Assembly (NCBI RefSeq): GCF_000227135.1
Contig: NC_018262.1
Coordinates: forward strand, 5,795-69,794
Direction of reading: 5' to 3'
Origin: Leishmania donovani
Taxonomy: Eukaryota > Euglenozoa > Kinetoplastea > Trypanosomatida > Trypanosomatidae
Length of the DNA: 64,000 nt
Under the pieces are notes generated by a model that ran no database searches, was not told the origin of the DNA, and worked only from the letters and a program-made list of their open reading frames with translations. The translations under genes and the position numbers were made by a program. Positions 20,228 through 29,967 of the stretch are shown one piece after another (position 1 is the stretch's first letter; each line of letters starts with the position of its first letter).

Positions 20228-21103
20228 TTTCGCAAACTGGGTAGCAACGAGTGTAAGAAATGAGCTGCGAAGGGAGGGATTATGTGCACTACGTGTTGTC
20301 TCTTCCTAAAACTAGAGGGGTGGCTAATGAACCGGGTGGTAGATGTGTTGATAGAGTGCAGCAGCAACAGCGCACATCGGGTCAGGGAGAGGAATCAAGA
20401 CGATGCGCACGTTGAGCGCGATAGAGCTCGAAAGCATGAGCAAGAAGAGGGAGCAATGCAGAAGAAGAGCGCAGGAGGGCAATGTGAAAGACGTGCAGCA
20501 TGAAGATGGCTCCCAACAGGTCCGTTAGAGTGACAGAGCAGGGACGCTACAGGTAAGCATAATAGAAGCAAATAGTCACGTGAGTTACATTGACTTGACG
20601 GAGTCCATGTTGGTCAGCTCTCTTCTGTGGAGAACAGGAAAGACACTGCATGGTGTCAAGAGCAGCGATGCTGTCTCGCGCACTTAGCTGTGCTTACGCG
20701 GACGCTGAGTCAGAAGACGAGGTGTACAGAAGAAAACCCCACATGAAAAGCAAAAGGAGTTATCCTTGCTTTCTAAAGTGGCCTTTCCAAGACCGGTTGG
20801 CGCCGCTCTCTTTCGCATTTTAGTCAGATGTACGACTAACACCTCCCACGCAGAAAACAGACTAACACTCTTCTCTCTCCAGTCACATAGCCACCCTCTC
20901 GTTGCAACAGTGCTTGAGGCATGCTCACCCGGCAGCGGCGAAGCTGCTCGGCGGTGGCGCTATCGGCGATGCAACTGCCGAGCGGGTGTTGCGGTGAAGA
21001 GAGGGAAACATGGAGAAGAGAGCACAAAATGCAACTAAGATGACGTCAGATAGATGAGCAAACACGAAAACGAGTGAGAGAAGACGGAGAGGGGGGAGAA
21101 AGG
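20228..21103. other. Intergenic region
   Basis: 876 bp between the coatomer zeta gene and the 202-residue gene. Composition is unremarkable, and no gene, tRNA-like B-box or notable repeat was seen. Confidence 0.5.
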
Positions 21104-21658
21104 CTACAAATTATCACGCAGGTACTTGTTGACACCAGTGAGGGCGGCCCGCGCCGTGTCGTTGCTAACGTCGACCAAGTAGGGTTCCAAATCGTTCGCC
21201 ACGGTGGCCGAGTCTGTTTCTAGGATGATTCCCTCATCTAGCATCTCATCGATTGTCATGAGAAGAGCACAGTAGTTCTCCAGTAACAAACGCGCTGTCA
21301 GAGAGGGTGTGTTGAGTTCTTGGCGCAGTGCATCTACCAGTCCCATCAACACGTTCGACAGCACAACTTCATTCTCAGAGCCGGCGCCAATGACAATGAT
21401 CGTAACATCTTCGCTGATGTGGAAGAGAGCAATGTGCCCTTCCACCACGAGAATCTCGCTCTCGTAGGCGACATGGTTGCCGCGTCGCGGGTCGTGAATG
21501 GCTTGAAAGACGGCGTGCTCCAGCGAGCGCTGCTTTTCAAGAGGCGCCAGCGCCTTAGAAGACTCGGGGGTGCCCTCCCCGATGAAGTACTTGGCAAAGA
21601 TGCGGCTGCCAGTGTTGTTCAGTGCCACCACCGCCTGTACTCGGTGCAGGAAGGCCAT
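21104..21658 (-). CDS. COPZ: Coatomer subunit zeta
   Basis: Small subunit of the COPI coat (F-subcomplex) that forms vesicles for Golgi-to-ER and intra-Golgi transport. 184 residues with a longin-like fold: VQAVVALNNTGSRIFAKYF at the N-terminus, a KQRSLEHAVFQAI helix, SEILVVEGHIALFHISEDVTIIVIG strand block, ENEVVLSNVLMGLVDALRQEL, and TIDEMLDEGIILETD, typical of zeta-COP. The ATG at 21658 (MAFLHRVQAV) is preferred because the family begins close to this strand; an upstream in-frame ATG at 21688 would add ten residues. Length is normal. Coat partners are not in the window. Confidence 0.95.
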   Translation of the reverse strand: MAFLHRVQAVVALNNTGSRIFAKYFIGEGTPESSKALAPLEKQRSLEHAVFQAIHDPRRGNHVAYESEILVVEGHIALFHISEDVTIIVIGAGSENEVVLSNVLMGLVDALRQELNTPSLTARLLLENYCALLMTIDEMLDEGIILETDSATVANDLEPYLVDVSNDTARAALTGVNKYLRDNL

Positions 21659-22369
21659 TGCAATGATGAGAGAGGTGCGAGCACGCACGGTTGAATGGCT
21701 CCTCGTTTATTCTGAGAGGAAGCAGAGCGGTAAAATATGCGGACCGGTGAGAGTGGACTGCACGCAGAAGCGCAGGCACGTGTGTGAGAAAGGGTAGCAG
21801 AGTTGAGTACACACACAGACACGAAAAGAGCCGCTTTGTTTTTTCTTTATCCCTTTCAACAGCGCACAGCTAATCACCAACAACGTGAACTCAAAAAGCA
21901 AAAAAAAAAAGATGCAACGAGATGCTGAAGGCGACACGGTGCAAGAGGGGGCGAAGAGGCCGCCGCAGTGTGATGACGCTAGCTCCTGGTCGAATGTCGG
22001 CATAGAATTGGTTGCCGCGGAAGAGAGTGGCTGAAAGAGCCGCGGCGCAACCACGGCGATGAAAACACCATGGTGAGCCGTTGAATGCGCTCAGCAGAGC
22101 GGGCGGCGAGTGCACCAGTCGCAACGTACACAGCTTGGCGACGGTGCCACTGTAGCGCATGCCCATGTATAGAGCTGCTGGTATGCCAATAGCGATGCTT
22201 CTTTTTCTTTCGTTTTTTAGGTAAATGCAGAACTGCCGGCAAAGAAAAAGCTGAGTAGAAAACACGGCCAACTGGGGAACAGCGTGTACGCGAAGCAACA
22301 AAAAGGGAACCCACCGTTCGTGGTGGGGGGGAGGCCGACGGACGTACGGACTCGCCACGCAGAGTCCCT
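21659..22369. other. Intergenic region
   Basis: 711 bp. It has A-rich/T-rich short runs (A10 at about 21900-21909) and coding-strand pyrimidine tracts. No gene is supported. Confidence 0.5.
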
Positions 22370-23716
22370 CTAAACGAGCCCATCGTCCTCGTCCTCGTCG
22401 CTCGCCGCGCCGGTCATGCACCGCGGACACACCGTAAGCCACGGAATGGAGAGCGCGAAAACAGCTAGTAGTGCATATTGAAAGCCTTGAGCGACATACT
22501 TGACCCCGAACATGTGAGGAAGGGTGACCACAAAGACATTGTGCAGAAAAGTAGATGCTGCGTAAGTGGAGAAGCTCACGGCGCACAGGTGCAGTACGGC
22601 GAACGCCGAGCAAAGCAGCAACAGTGAATTGAACAAGAGCGCATTGAGCATAGTTTCACGGACTCGCAAAGGGTACACAGGGAGAATAAGCACGTGTCCG
22701 CTCACTGAGCGACAGCCGACAACGGTGCACCACATGAGGTACATGGCGCAGTAGGCGTAGACCAGCGTAGCCAGCATCGGAAGGAGGCCGTTCAAGAAGC
22801 AAATCATGCGGTCCATCAGCGGAAACGCATTCAATATATTGGACAAAAGAATGTGAAGCACCCACAGTACAGTCAAAACACCGTTGACGACACCCATCGC
22901 GGCCGCCATGTAGCAACGAAGTATGTAGGCGCCGGAGAGATGGTACGCAGTCTCGTTGCGCTCGCTTTTCCGTTCGACGTCCCGCACGTCGCGCCTGAAG
23001 AGGAGCATCTTCTGGCGCTGTTTTTGATTAGGGCGGCCAGCTCCGACTTGCGCATCGAGACGTCTCCCTGCGTCGAGAAGGTGCTGAACCTCCATGTTCA
23101 GCTTGGCACGAGCCAGTTCGTACTCCGCCTTGGTGATCGGGCGTGGACGGTTGAAAAAGGCGGCAACGGCACGGAGCGGCACAGCAGCGAGGCCCACCCC
23201 GGCGAAAATGAAAAAGAAGCACCAGCCAAACGAAGAGGTGGTGGCCACAAAGTACACAAACGGTGGCACATGCGTGAGGGTTCCATCCTTTGTGTCGAGG
23301 TGATCGCCCCACAGCCACAAGGCGCCAAAGGCAGCTGCAAACATTACATTTGCAGCTGCCACCACTGCCAGGGACGGACGCACCTGCGTCCACACGCTGC
23401 TTTGCGTCGGCGACCAGCTTTCGTAGAATACAAAAGCGAACGGCCCGCCCACAAACAAAAGAGAGTACGCGGCAATCAGCAACCCCTTCCAGGCCCAGGC
23501 GAGGTCGAAAGATGGCCTGTCACTCCTCAGTGCCACCTCCAGGGGCAGTAGCAGCACCATGTAGCAGGCCACACACAGCGTCACTATCACGAGTCCTCGC
23601 GGGAGCCACGCATCGCCATCCTCCTCTTCTGCGCTGTACCTGAAAACGACGTATACGGCGAGGAAGAGAACCAGTACGGCGACAACGCCAGCAGCAATCC
23701 AGTCCACGATAAACAT
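22370..23716 (-). CDS. LMBR1-like multipass membrane protein
   Basis: 448 residues with about nine hydrophobic segments, beginning FIVDWIAAGVVAVLVLFLAVYVVFRYS, then LVIVTLCVACYMVLLLPLEVAL, FDLAWAWKGLLIAAYSLLFVGGPFAFVFYE, a central cytosolic coiled loop (about 220-280, RPITKAEYELARAKLNMEVQHLLDAGRR), and further helices such as GVVNGVLTVLWVLHILLSNILNAF. The 'P[LM]EVALRSDRP' turn, the FAFVFYES segment and the long cytosolic loop are typical of the LMBR1/LMBRD1 (limb region 1, lipocalin receptor-like) family. Members act at lysosomal or plasma membranes; some support cobalamin export. The ATG at 23716 starts directly before the first helix; the open frame to 23818 adds a polar stretch not expected in the family. 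An acidic tail (DEDEDDG) ends the protein. Substrate is unknown. Confidence 0.85.
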   Translation of the reverse strand: MFIVDWIAAGVVAVLVLFLAVYVVFRYSAEEEDGDAWLPRGLVIVTLCVACYMVLLLPLEVALRSDRPSFDLAWAWKGLLIAAYSLLFVGGPFAFVFYESWSPTQSSVWTQVRPSLAVVAAANVMFAAAFGALWLWGDHLDTKDGTLTHVPPFVYFVATTSSFGWCFFFIFAGVGLAAVPLRAVAAFFNRPRPITKAEYELARAKLNMEVQHLLDAGRRLDAQVGAGRPNQKQRQKMLLFRRDVRDVERKSERNETAYHLSGAYILRCYMAAAMGVVNGVLTVLWVLHILLSNILNAFPLMDRMICFLNGLLPMLATLVYAYCAMYLMWCTVVGCRSVSGHVLILPVYPLRVRETMLNALLFNSLLLLCSAFAVLHLCAVSFSTYAASTFLHNVFVVTLPHMFGVKYVAQGFQYALLAVFALSIPWLTVCPRCMTGAASDEDEDDGLV

Positions 23717-24408
23717 GGGTCGGGGTATTCTCTGCAAAGGGAAGCACTCAAAGAGATGAAGGAAAGAACTCTTCGTATGGGGCTGCGCAGAGCCAGTGTG
23801 GGGATCGTATTCGGGCAAAGCAGACCCGCGCTGCTTACCTCGACCACTTGCCCAGCGGTGCGAAGAGACACCTCAGCCACTCGAATAGATGGTTGCACCA
23901 GTATGTCGGCAAGGCCTCAGTTGCTTGTATCTCATTTCAACGGGAAGGAGGTGAGGCGAAGCAAACGCTGCATACTGTGTGCTAAGTAAGCACCGTAGAA
24001 ACTCGGAAGCGCTACGAGCCACACGCATCAGCTGAAGAAAAAAAAACGCCGAACACGTATGAGGCCCGGGATTGGATCAACGTTGAAGTGAAGCCTAGAC
24101 GAAAAAGTGAGGCATGCGCGCATTCATAATAGTGTCACCCAGCGTCTCCATCGACTGCCAACGCGCTAACCGTCGACGGGCGACGTGGCTGCCTCACGCT
24201 GTGAGCTTCGTCGCCGTTCCTTGCAGCCATCGTGCCTGTATGATTTCCTCTCTTGTCTCTTATGTCTCTTATGCTTCTGCGTCGCTCGCAGCAGTACAAA
24301 GACGCTCACCAAAAATGTCATACGTGCATCGCCATCACAGAGCTCTCCGCGCGCCGCTCGCCGGTTACTCGGTTAGCAACCCCCTACCCTCCACACCCTC
24401 GGGCGGTG
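23717..24408. other. Intergenic region ARL2/LMBR1-like
   Basis: 692 bp. A short A8 run lies near 24041-24048. No supported gene; the plus-strand ORF 24114-24599 overlaps the ARL2 3' end and is a shadow. Confidence 0.5.
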
Positions 24409-24969
24409 CTAGCTTGATAAGTACATGCGCTTTGAAACGTCGTCTACCATCCATGAAATGCCGTCTAGCAAGCCCTCACCGGTTCTGGCACTACACGCGC
24501 AGAGGTGTACGTGGCGCTTGCCTTGTCGAATCGTGTCTACATCAAGCAGGCGGGCAATCTCCTGCGGCGATAACGCAGTGGGAATGTCGATCTTATTGAG
24601 GAAGACGAGCAAACTTGCTCCGGCAAGTCGCTCCTCCTGCAGGAGGTGATGCAGCTCCTCCTTGCACATTAGCAGTCTCTTCACGTCATTGCTGTCGACC
24701 ACCCACACAAGACCATCCGTGCTTTCAAAGTAGTTGCGCCAGTAGCTGCGCAAGCTTTGCTGGCCACCCACATCCCACACGTTCAGTGTGCACCCACGAA
24801 ACGTCAGAGCAGTAATCTGAAAGCCGAGAGTGGGGCTGATAGAGCTCGTGTCCTTCCCGCAGAGCTTTTTGACGCACGTAGTTTTCCCGGCGTTGTCCAG
24901 GCCTAGCATAAGGATGCGCATTTCACGCTCTTTACGCTTCGTCTTCTTGATGATAGAGAGAAGCCCCAT
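24409..24969 (-). CDS. ARL2: ADP-ribosylation factor-like protein 2
   Basis: Small GTPase that binds tubulin cofactor D and affects microtubule biogenesis; also acts with BART/PDE-delta-type effectors. 186 residues: MGLLSIIKKTKRKEREMRI (Gly2, but ARL2 is typically not myristoylated), P-loop GLDNAGKT, effector threonine in SISPTLGFQITAL, WDVGGQQSLRSYWRNYFE (the Gln of GGQ is present), NKID (LVFLNKIDIPTAL) and CSARTGEGLLDGI. The KKTKRKEREMRILMLGLDNAGKTT N-terminus separates ARL2 from ARF and ARL1. The ATG at 24969 gives the family start; the frame stays open to 25167 but the extra sequence is not protein-like. In Trypanosoma brucei ARL2 is needed for cytokinesis (literature knowledge). Confidence 0.95.
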   Translation of the reverse strand: MGLLSIIKKTKRKEREMRILMLGLDNAGKTTCVKKLCGKDTSSISPTLGFQITALTFRGCTLNVWDVGGQQSLRSYWRNYFESTDGLVWVVDSNDVKRLLMCKEELHHLLQEERLAGASLLVFLNKIDIPTALSPQEIARLLDVDTIRQGKRHVHLCACSARTGEGLLDGISWMVDDVSKRMYLSS

Positions 24970-25428
24970 CGTGTCGGGCGCCGATGATGCGCTGAGGTAC
25001 TTTGGAATGTGTGCTGGAATGAGAAACGGCAGCGGCACAGAGCCCCACGCATACGAGAAACAATATTGCAAGCAAAGGCTCAGGGCACCACACAAGGCGC
25101 GGCAGACTAGACGATCAGCGAAAAAGGGGCGCCACGGAGAGAACGGCGTTATGCCCCTAACCGACACTTGCGTGTGCTAACCAGAACGCCCACGATAATG
25201 TGCTTTAATAGAGAACTGTACTGCATACGCGGCCAGGAGCCAGCGGGATGAACGTGTGTACCCCTCCCCCCGCTCCGCACTGCGGTACACGATGACAAGG
25301 CGAACATATCATTAACGAAGTAGCAGAGAGAAGGGAGGGGACGTAATTAGACAGGAGAGGTGCGTGTCGAGATAATACGAGCAAGGCAGATGAGTTGTAC
25401 GCAAGCTCGCTCCCCCTCCCACTTACGA
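24970..25428. other. Intergenic region
   Basis: 459 bp. The first 200 bp are an open upstream extension of the ARL2 frame without protein-like features. Nothing else is seen. Confidence 0.45.
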
Positions 25429-25632
25429 TTAGGGCTGCATTCCCACCTCGTCTTTGAGCCACTTACCACCGCTCGGAAGAGCGCGAGCCACTTCAGTCAC
25501 GATCCGCGCAAGTAGGAAAGCGGCGGCACGCCGGCGAGAGGTGAGGAGCGTGACAGTCTCTCTGCGCTCAATGTGATGGAGGCAACGAGGTGGAGCAGCC
25601 GGTTGCGCGTGACTACATCTTCCTGTTGACAT
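25429..25632 (-). CDS. Small ORF, 67 aa, with strong splice-acceptor signal
   Basis: ATG at 25632 to TAA, 67 residues: a polar, Cys/His-containing start, then a likely helical middle (ETVTLLTSRRRAAAFLLARIVTEVARALPSGG) and a short tail KWLKDEVGMQP. No family is recognised. Support comes from context: on the coding strand a nearly uninterrupted pyrimidine tract (25688-25710) ends in an AG at 25683-25684, only about 50 nt upstream of the ATG, the normal arrangement for a trans-spliced mRNA. Without this gene the acceptor would serve nothing nearby except ARL2, about 700 bp away. The ORF could still be an upstream ORF or chance. Confidence 0.5.
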   Translation of the reverse strand: MSTGRCSHAQPAAPPRCLHHIERRETVTLLTSRRRAAAFLLARIVTEVARALPSGGKWLKDEVGMQP

Positions 25633-25682
25633 ACCTTTTATGTTTCCTTAGTTCTCCTACCCGCTACGCGAAACTGTTACCA

Positions 25683-25710
25683 CTACAGAAGAAAAAGGAA
25701 AGAGAGAGTC
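25683..25710 (-). promoter_or_regulatory. Probable spliced-leader acceptor (pyrimidine tract + AG)
   Basis: Read on the minus strand, about 23 nt of C/T (25710 to 25688) are followed by TGTAG; the AG is at 25683-25684. It lies directly upstream of the 67-residue ORF starting at 25632. Confidence 0.6.
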
Positions 25711-25834
25711 AAAACTACTGGGCACTCACACTGCTACAGTGATCATCGGTGAATGGGAAAGGGGGCGAGAGACAGGTGGGTCGTGCGACCGTGGCAACGC
25801 GCTCCCACGTGGGTGCAATCACGCATCTGCGACA

Positions 25835-26194
25835 CTACCACCAGGCTGCCTTGCGGATGCTGTCGTCGTAGGCCTCAATGCTCTTGTGAAGGAAGTGCAT
25901 AAAGGCGAAGATGGGGAGCATCGACAGCACGTAGAACTGAATCATGTTGTACAGCCAGGTGCCCCAGCGAGAGCCGATGGAGAAATATGTGCGAACCTGC
26001 ATGAAGTCCGAGTAGCGCTGCTCGACGCCAGCAACATCCCAAGACTTATTGAAATCGCGCTTGTGATACTTGGACTCCGTCGCTTCGTACTCAAGGCGGC
26101 GCTTCTGCTCCGTGCGACCCCAGCCGTACAGCGTGGGACCCGGTCGAGCCGGAGCCCGGTTCATCTGGCAACGAAGCAGCGAGTGGCGCAGCAT
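25835..26194 (-). CDS. Small single-helix membrane protein, probably mitochondrial, unknown
   Basis: 119 residues from the ATG at 26194 (MLRHSLLRCQMNRAPARPG), a short Arg-rich N-terminus compatible with mitochondrial import. The middle is polar and aromatic (EQKRRLEYEATESKYHKRDFNKSWDVAGVEQRYSDFMQVRTYFSIGSRW), followed by one hydrophobic helix (about 82-102, WLYNMIQFYVLSMLPIFAFMHFLHK) and a short tail ending KAAWW. This layout resembles accessory subunits of respiratory complexes; I do not recognise which, so no role is assigned. The upstream extension of the frame starts with GTG and is ignored. Confidence 0.8.
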   Translation of the reverse strand: MLRHSLLRCQMNRAPARPGPTLYGWGRTEQKRRLEYEATESKYHKRDFNKSWDVAGVEQRYSDFMQVRTYFSIGSRWGTWLYNMIQFYVLSMLPIFAFMHFLHKSIEAYDDSIRKAAWW

Positions 26195-26855
26195 TCTGGT
26201 TGTCTGAATCAGGTCGACTGGAATGTGGTGAGATTCTAGAGAGGAAACCACGGCGGAGGGTACTCAAGGCAAAGTAGCCTCGTTAATATTCACTCGTCGC
26301 ACTAGTGGCGCCGATGTAAAAAGTAAGGAGGGAAGATGAAGGTAAGGTGCCACAGGCAGAGGAAAGGCAATAAGCATGAAGAAGAGACTTGGAGGAGCAC
26401 TGAAGCGTTAATAAAGCTCGAATTTAGAGATGGCTATGTAAAAAAAAACATGTGGGCGCCACCAGGCACTGCAGCCCGTGCGCGGGGGCGCGGCGCTCCA
26501 ATTCTCGGCTTGCCCTGCCGCCCCCTGCTGTCGGGTAGTCATCCTTGGCAGAACAAAGGACGATACAGCGTAATTGTTGTGAAAACGCCTATGTGATATT
26601 TCTTTCGCCGGATGTCGTGGTCGATACCTGAGCACGTCTGCGCCAAAAGTCCTGCTGGCGTCGTCTGGAGCAGGGGCGTTGGTGTAATGAAGGGGACGCG
26701 CTGAACTCCGCTGACGCTGTGTGCTCGCCTCCGTGGATGTGAGCACGCGTATGGTTGTGTGAAGATCAAGAGCGCTTATCAAGACGGAGAGTGGAGAGCT
26801 ACAGCAATGCGCACCTAGACAGCTCGCCTAAGTAGTCGCATGCGCGAAAAAGGAA
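26195..26855. other. Intergenic region
   Basis: 661 bp. Only short homopolymers (A8 at about 26442-26449); the GC-rich patch at 26465-26535 has no recognised function. No gene is supported. Confidence 0.5.
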
Positions 26856-27728
26856 TTAAAAGCGCCGAGAAAAGTGACGCCCGATGCGGCCGCCACGATA
26901 GGCGCCACCGGTTGGAAGCCCGATGGACCCGCCTATGGCCTTGAAGAGAGCATACGTCACTGCAAACGGGACAGAGCTTTTGAATGTGGTGCGTAGTGTT
27001 CCATTGAAAAAGAAACGCAAGCCCTCCTCCCGCGCCATAGAAAGAAAAACGCCTCCTGCCTCGCGAAAGACAGCCGCCTCAGTGGCCACGTAATCCCGCA
27101 CTGCGTGAACGCCGCCGGAACGCTCGCTAGGGTACATTGACGAGCGCATTGTGTTGCGCACGGGTGCTGTGAGAAAGGTCAGAAGTGCATGGACGCGAAA
27201 GGCGTTCCACAGGTCTTCGCCGAAAGACCGGCTGTATGTCTGCTGCAGTACTGCAAGAGAAATGCCGTACCAAAGCACCCCCACTACGGACGCCGCCAGC
27301 GCTCCAGGAAAAAATGAGAGCACACCATAATGCTTCGCGCTAAGCACAACGCAGTCCAGTAGGCCCGAGTACCCTCGCTGCACTGGCTTGCTGTAACGAG
27401 AGCCACCACCATTCATGCGATAGGCAACTGCCCGCACAAACGTTTTGGTGTATCCGAATAGCAAGCCGCCAAGAAGGGCACCGGCGGCGCCGCCCGCGGC
27501 AAACACGTACCCGAAGTACAGCGCTGCATGCGGTGCTGCCAGCAGCATTGGCTGCGAGAGGCTTCCAAGCATACCCCTGTATCGTTTCGCGCAGTAGTCT
27601 CCCAGATCCTTCGCACACGGCAGATGACGCACATCGGCTGATTTTACAAAGTCACGATACGGGTACAGCGCGACGATGGTGAAGACGCTGCTGCCATACG
27701 CCAAGGCCCCCGTGAGCACAGAAGACAT
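26856..27728 (-). CDS. Mitochondrial carrier family protein, degenerate ADP/ATP-carrier-like
   Basis: 290 residues from the ATG at 27728 (MSSVLTGALAYGSSVFTIV). Three weak tandem repeats of about 100 residues can be traced. The second resembles ADP/ATP carriers: RGYSGLLDCVVLSAKHYGVLSFFPGALAASVVGV. The third contains REEGLRFFFNGTLRTTFKSSVPFAVTYALF. The nucleotide-carrier signature RRRMMM would fall at APVRNTMRSSMYPSE, where it is lost, and the P-x-[DE]-x-x-[KR] repeat motifs are largely gone (P-Y-R-D-F-V-K in repeat 1). The fold is thus likely kept, but ADP/ATP exchange is not expected. It probably resides in the mitochondrial inner membrane or a related organelle. The first Met of the longer frame (27770) adds 14 polar residues and is less likely. 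Confidence 0.75.
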   Translation of the reverse strand: MSSVLTGALAYGSSVFTIVALYPYRDFVKSADVRHLPCAKDLGDYCAKRYRGMLGSLSQPMLLAAPHAALYFGYVFAAGGAAGALLGGLLFGYTKTFVRAVAYRMNGGGSRYSKPVQRGYSGLLDCVVLSAKHYGVLSFFPGALAASVVGVLWYGISLAVLQQTYSRSFGEDLWNAFRVHALLTFLTAPVRNTMRSSMYPSERSGGVHAVRDYVATEAAVFREAGGVFLSMAREEGLRFFFNGTLRTTFKSSVPFAVTYALFKAIGGSIGLPTGGAYRGGRIGRHFSRRF

Positions 27729-28548
27729 GGCCCTATATCCAGCGCTTTTCCCTCCCGACGGGTGAGGCACAAGTCCGCGGCGGTGGTATTCGACAGGAAT
27801 GTGAAAAGTGCAAAGCGCACGGTGCTACGAATTGAAAGACGGTCAGGGGCTACGCTCAGGAATGCCTCGCACAGTCACGCCGGTTTTCAAGAAAAAAGCA
27901 CCAGAAAGGGAAACCAAAGGAGTACGATTGGTGAAAGAAACGCTGAGGTCGGCACAGGGTTATGGAACGCACAACAGCCGAGCTCTCGAAACGGCGGAGG
28001 ACACTCGAGCAATTGTTGTTGCCGGACAAAGCGACGAGCACGCTGGACCGGAGGACGAGGAAGATGTAGGCTATTCAGCACGTCGGCAACTCGCCACACT
28101 CACACTGTATGATGACTTCACTGACTCAACCAGTGAGCCTACACTTCACTGATTTCTGCGCTAAGGAAGTCTCTAAGAAACTCAATATGTGGACGATGAA
28201 ACATTCTATGCTGTGGCGTATATGGTGAATCTATCCTCACACGCTCCTTTGCGGGTATGATCACGAGCATACACACTTGCACGTCGTAGCTGCTGGCGAC
28301 GTGGGCTCAGGGGAAAACAAAAAGCTGTGAGAAGACGATTACGAGCAGGTGGATGAGAACAACACAAACCTAAATCTGGAATTAGAGCAGTTGCCATGTA
28401 CGAAAATACGATGCTGAGCCCCACGATATCTGCATCTGCGGTCAGTCCAAATCAAAGAACAAATGCGCTTGCTTGCATTGCGTGAAGACTTACGTGGCTT
28501 TAGCTGTTGCACGATCTCTTCTGTTCAGGGCACAGTCGTCCACTGCGC
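27729..28548. other. Intergenic region
   Basis: 820 bp. A plus-strand open frame 27808-28152 begins with GTG, runs against the transcription direction and has no domain. Nothing else is seen. Confidence 0.5.
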
Positions 28549-29496
28549 CTACACTGGTTGAAAAACCGTTTCATTGGGTGCCAAATTGAGACTCTGTCGC
28601 AAGCCCAATCTCCCTGGAACCTGGAGCTGGTCTGCATTGAAGAGCTCCCACTGGTCTATTTCGACCAACGTGAAAGCCCTAGCAGCCTGTGTGATGCGCC
28701 GCGACAACCTGATGTTGTGATGCAGCAGCTGATCCTGCGAGAGCCAGAGTCCTCGATTCGGCAAACTACACACAAACGGATTTTTGGTGACGGCACCGGT
28801 CAGCGCATTCATTCCCAGCGGAATCTCATCTGAGACGGAGAAACCACTGGCAGAGTTGACATCACTTTTGATTTCTTTGCGAAGCAATGGGTATAACTTA
28901 GCCGCCTCGACAGTCTCCACGTCACCGAGCCCGATGATACTAGCCGTAAGACTGATGACAATAGCTTCGTTTCCCTCCTTTAGCTGAAGGTAGCCCGATT
29001 CTAGGCCTGGGTGGTTCTTGTGAAGCCAAAACGGAGAGGAAAACTTAAGATCCGCCGCAGCAGCCTGAAGATTATCGACAACTTCCTCGCGCGCAAAAAA
29101 TAAGCCACTACGTCCGCAGCGGGGAAAGGCAGGCACCTTCCCATCTATGCCCATATCCGCAGACAGTGCCTTCTCAAGAAAAAACGCACGAGGCTCGAAA
29201 TCGTCGGCCGATTCACCTGTGTTGATAAAGTGAGATGGAAGGGGGAGTGTGTAGCGCGTTGGGGTGCCACCTTCCTGTGATGTACGCACCGCCCATGCAG
29301 GCACGAAGCGCTGCACTGTAGCGTTCTTTGCAAATTGGTCATAATAGGCTCGGTCAAGCTTATGTAGCTGAGCCAACAGGGCAATTGCGTTGTGACTTTG
29401 AAACACCAAATTGCCGGACCGGGCGTTACACAATTTACCAAGCTGTTGACTCGGTGTCAAGGTCTTGGATGCCGGGGCCTTGCGCCGATAGGACAT
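28549..29496 (-). CDS. Conserved-looking hypothetical protein, 315 aa
   Basis: From the ATG at 29496 (MSYRRKAPASKTLTPSQQLGKL) to 28549. A mixed alpha/beta composition without low complexity, no signal peptide or membrane helix. Segments include NAIALLAQLHKLDRAYYDQFAK, ESADDFEPRAFFLEKAL, SSPFWLHKNHPGLESGYLQLKEGNEAIVISLTASIIGLGDVETVEAAKLYPLLRKEI, and FTLVEIDQWELFNADQLQVPG. I do not recognise a family; trypanosomatid-specific proteins of this type are common. The codon preceding the ATG in the open frame is GTG and is not used. GC content is lower than in the genes at 3-27 kb, a trend shared by the next genes toward the strand switch. Confidence 0.82.
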   Translation of the reverse strand: MSYRRKAPASKTLTPSQQLGKLCNARSGNLVFQSHNAIALLAQLHKLDRAYYDQFAKNATVQRFVPAWAVRTSQEGGTPTRYTLPLPSHFINTGESADDFEPRAFFLEKALSADMGIDGKVPAFPRCGRSGLFFAREEVVDNLQAAAADLKFSSPFWLHKNHPGLESGYLQLKEGNEAIVISLTASIIGLGDVETVEAAKLYPLLRKEIKSDVNSASGFSVSDEIPLGMNALTGAVTKNPFVCSLPNRGLWLSQDQLLHHNIRLSRRITQAARAFTLVEIDQWELFNADQLQVPGRLGLRQSLNLAPNETVFQPV

Positions 29497-29967
29497 CACC
29501 GAGCAGATTTTAACGATTCTGGTGAAGGGGAAAAATTGAGCTTCTCAATGTGAAAAGTCTGAGGCAGTCGCAAAATTCAACGTTGGTCCTCCTCCGCGCT
29601 GTGAAGGCACTCGAGCCAGGCCCAAGAGAAGAGAGAGAGGAGACCAAAAGTGATAGGAAAGAGGTAAAGAGTGACAGCGGCATTGTGTTGATCTCATTAA
29701 AGAGGTCCCTCGGGAGTGAGCAATGAGCACGCAGAATCCTGAGAACGAAGACAGATTCAATGTTGAGCAACGCACACCGCATCTGCGATGTGTGCTCGAG
29801 TATTCTATCGTCTTTCATTATGGTAGAAAAAAAACGAGCTGATATGCAAAGCCACTGAATACAGAAAAGCATTTGAAGAAAACAAAGAGACTGAGCCACA
29901 AACGTCAAGAAAATGAAGCGAGATAAATGTACAGAGCAGACAGATGAAGAGGCACGAAGCAGCAACA
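29497..29967. other. Intergenic region
   Basis: 471 bp, AT-richer than upstream spacers. Purine tracts (29520-29550 and 29610-29670) read as pyrimidine tracts on the coding strand and may guide splicing of the 315-residue gene. No gene is supported. Confidence 0.5.

Noticed and set aside
27808..28152. 114-aa plus ORF opposite to transcription
   Set aside because: Starts with GTG, wrong strand for this unit, no domain.
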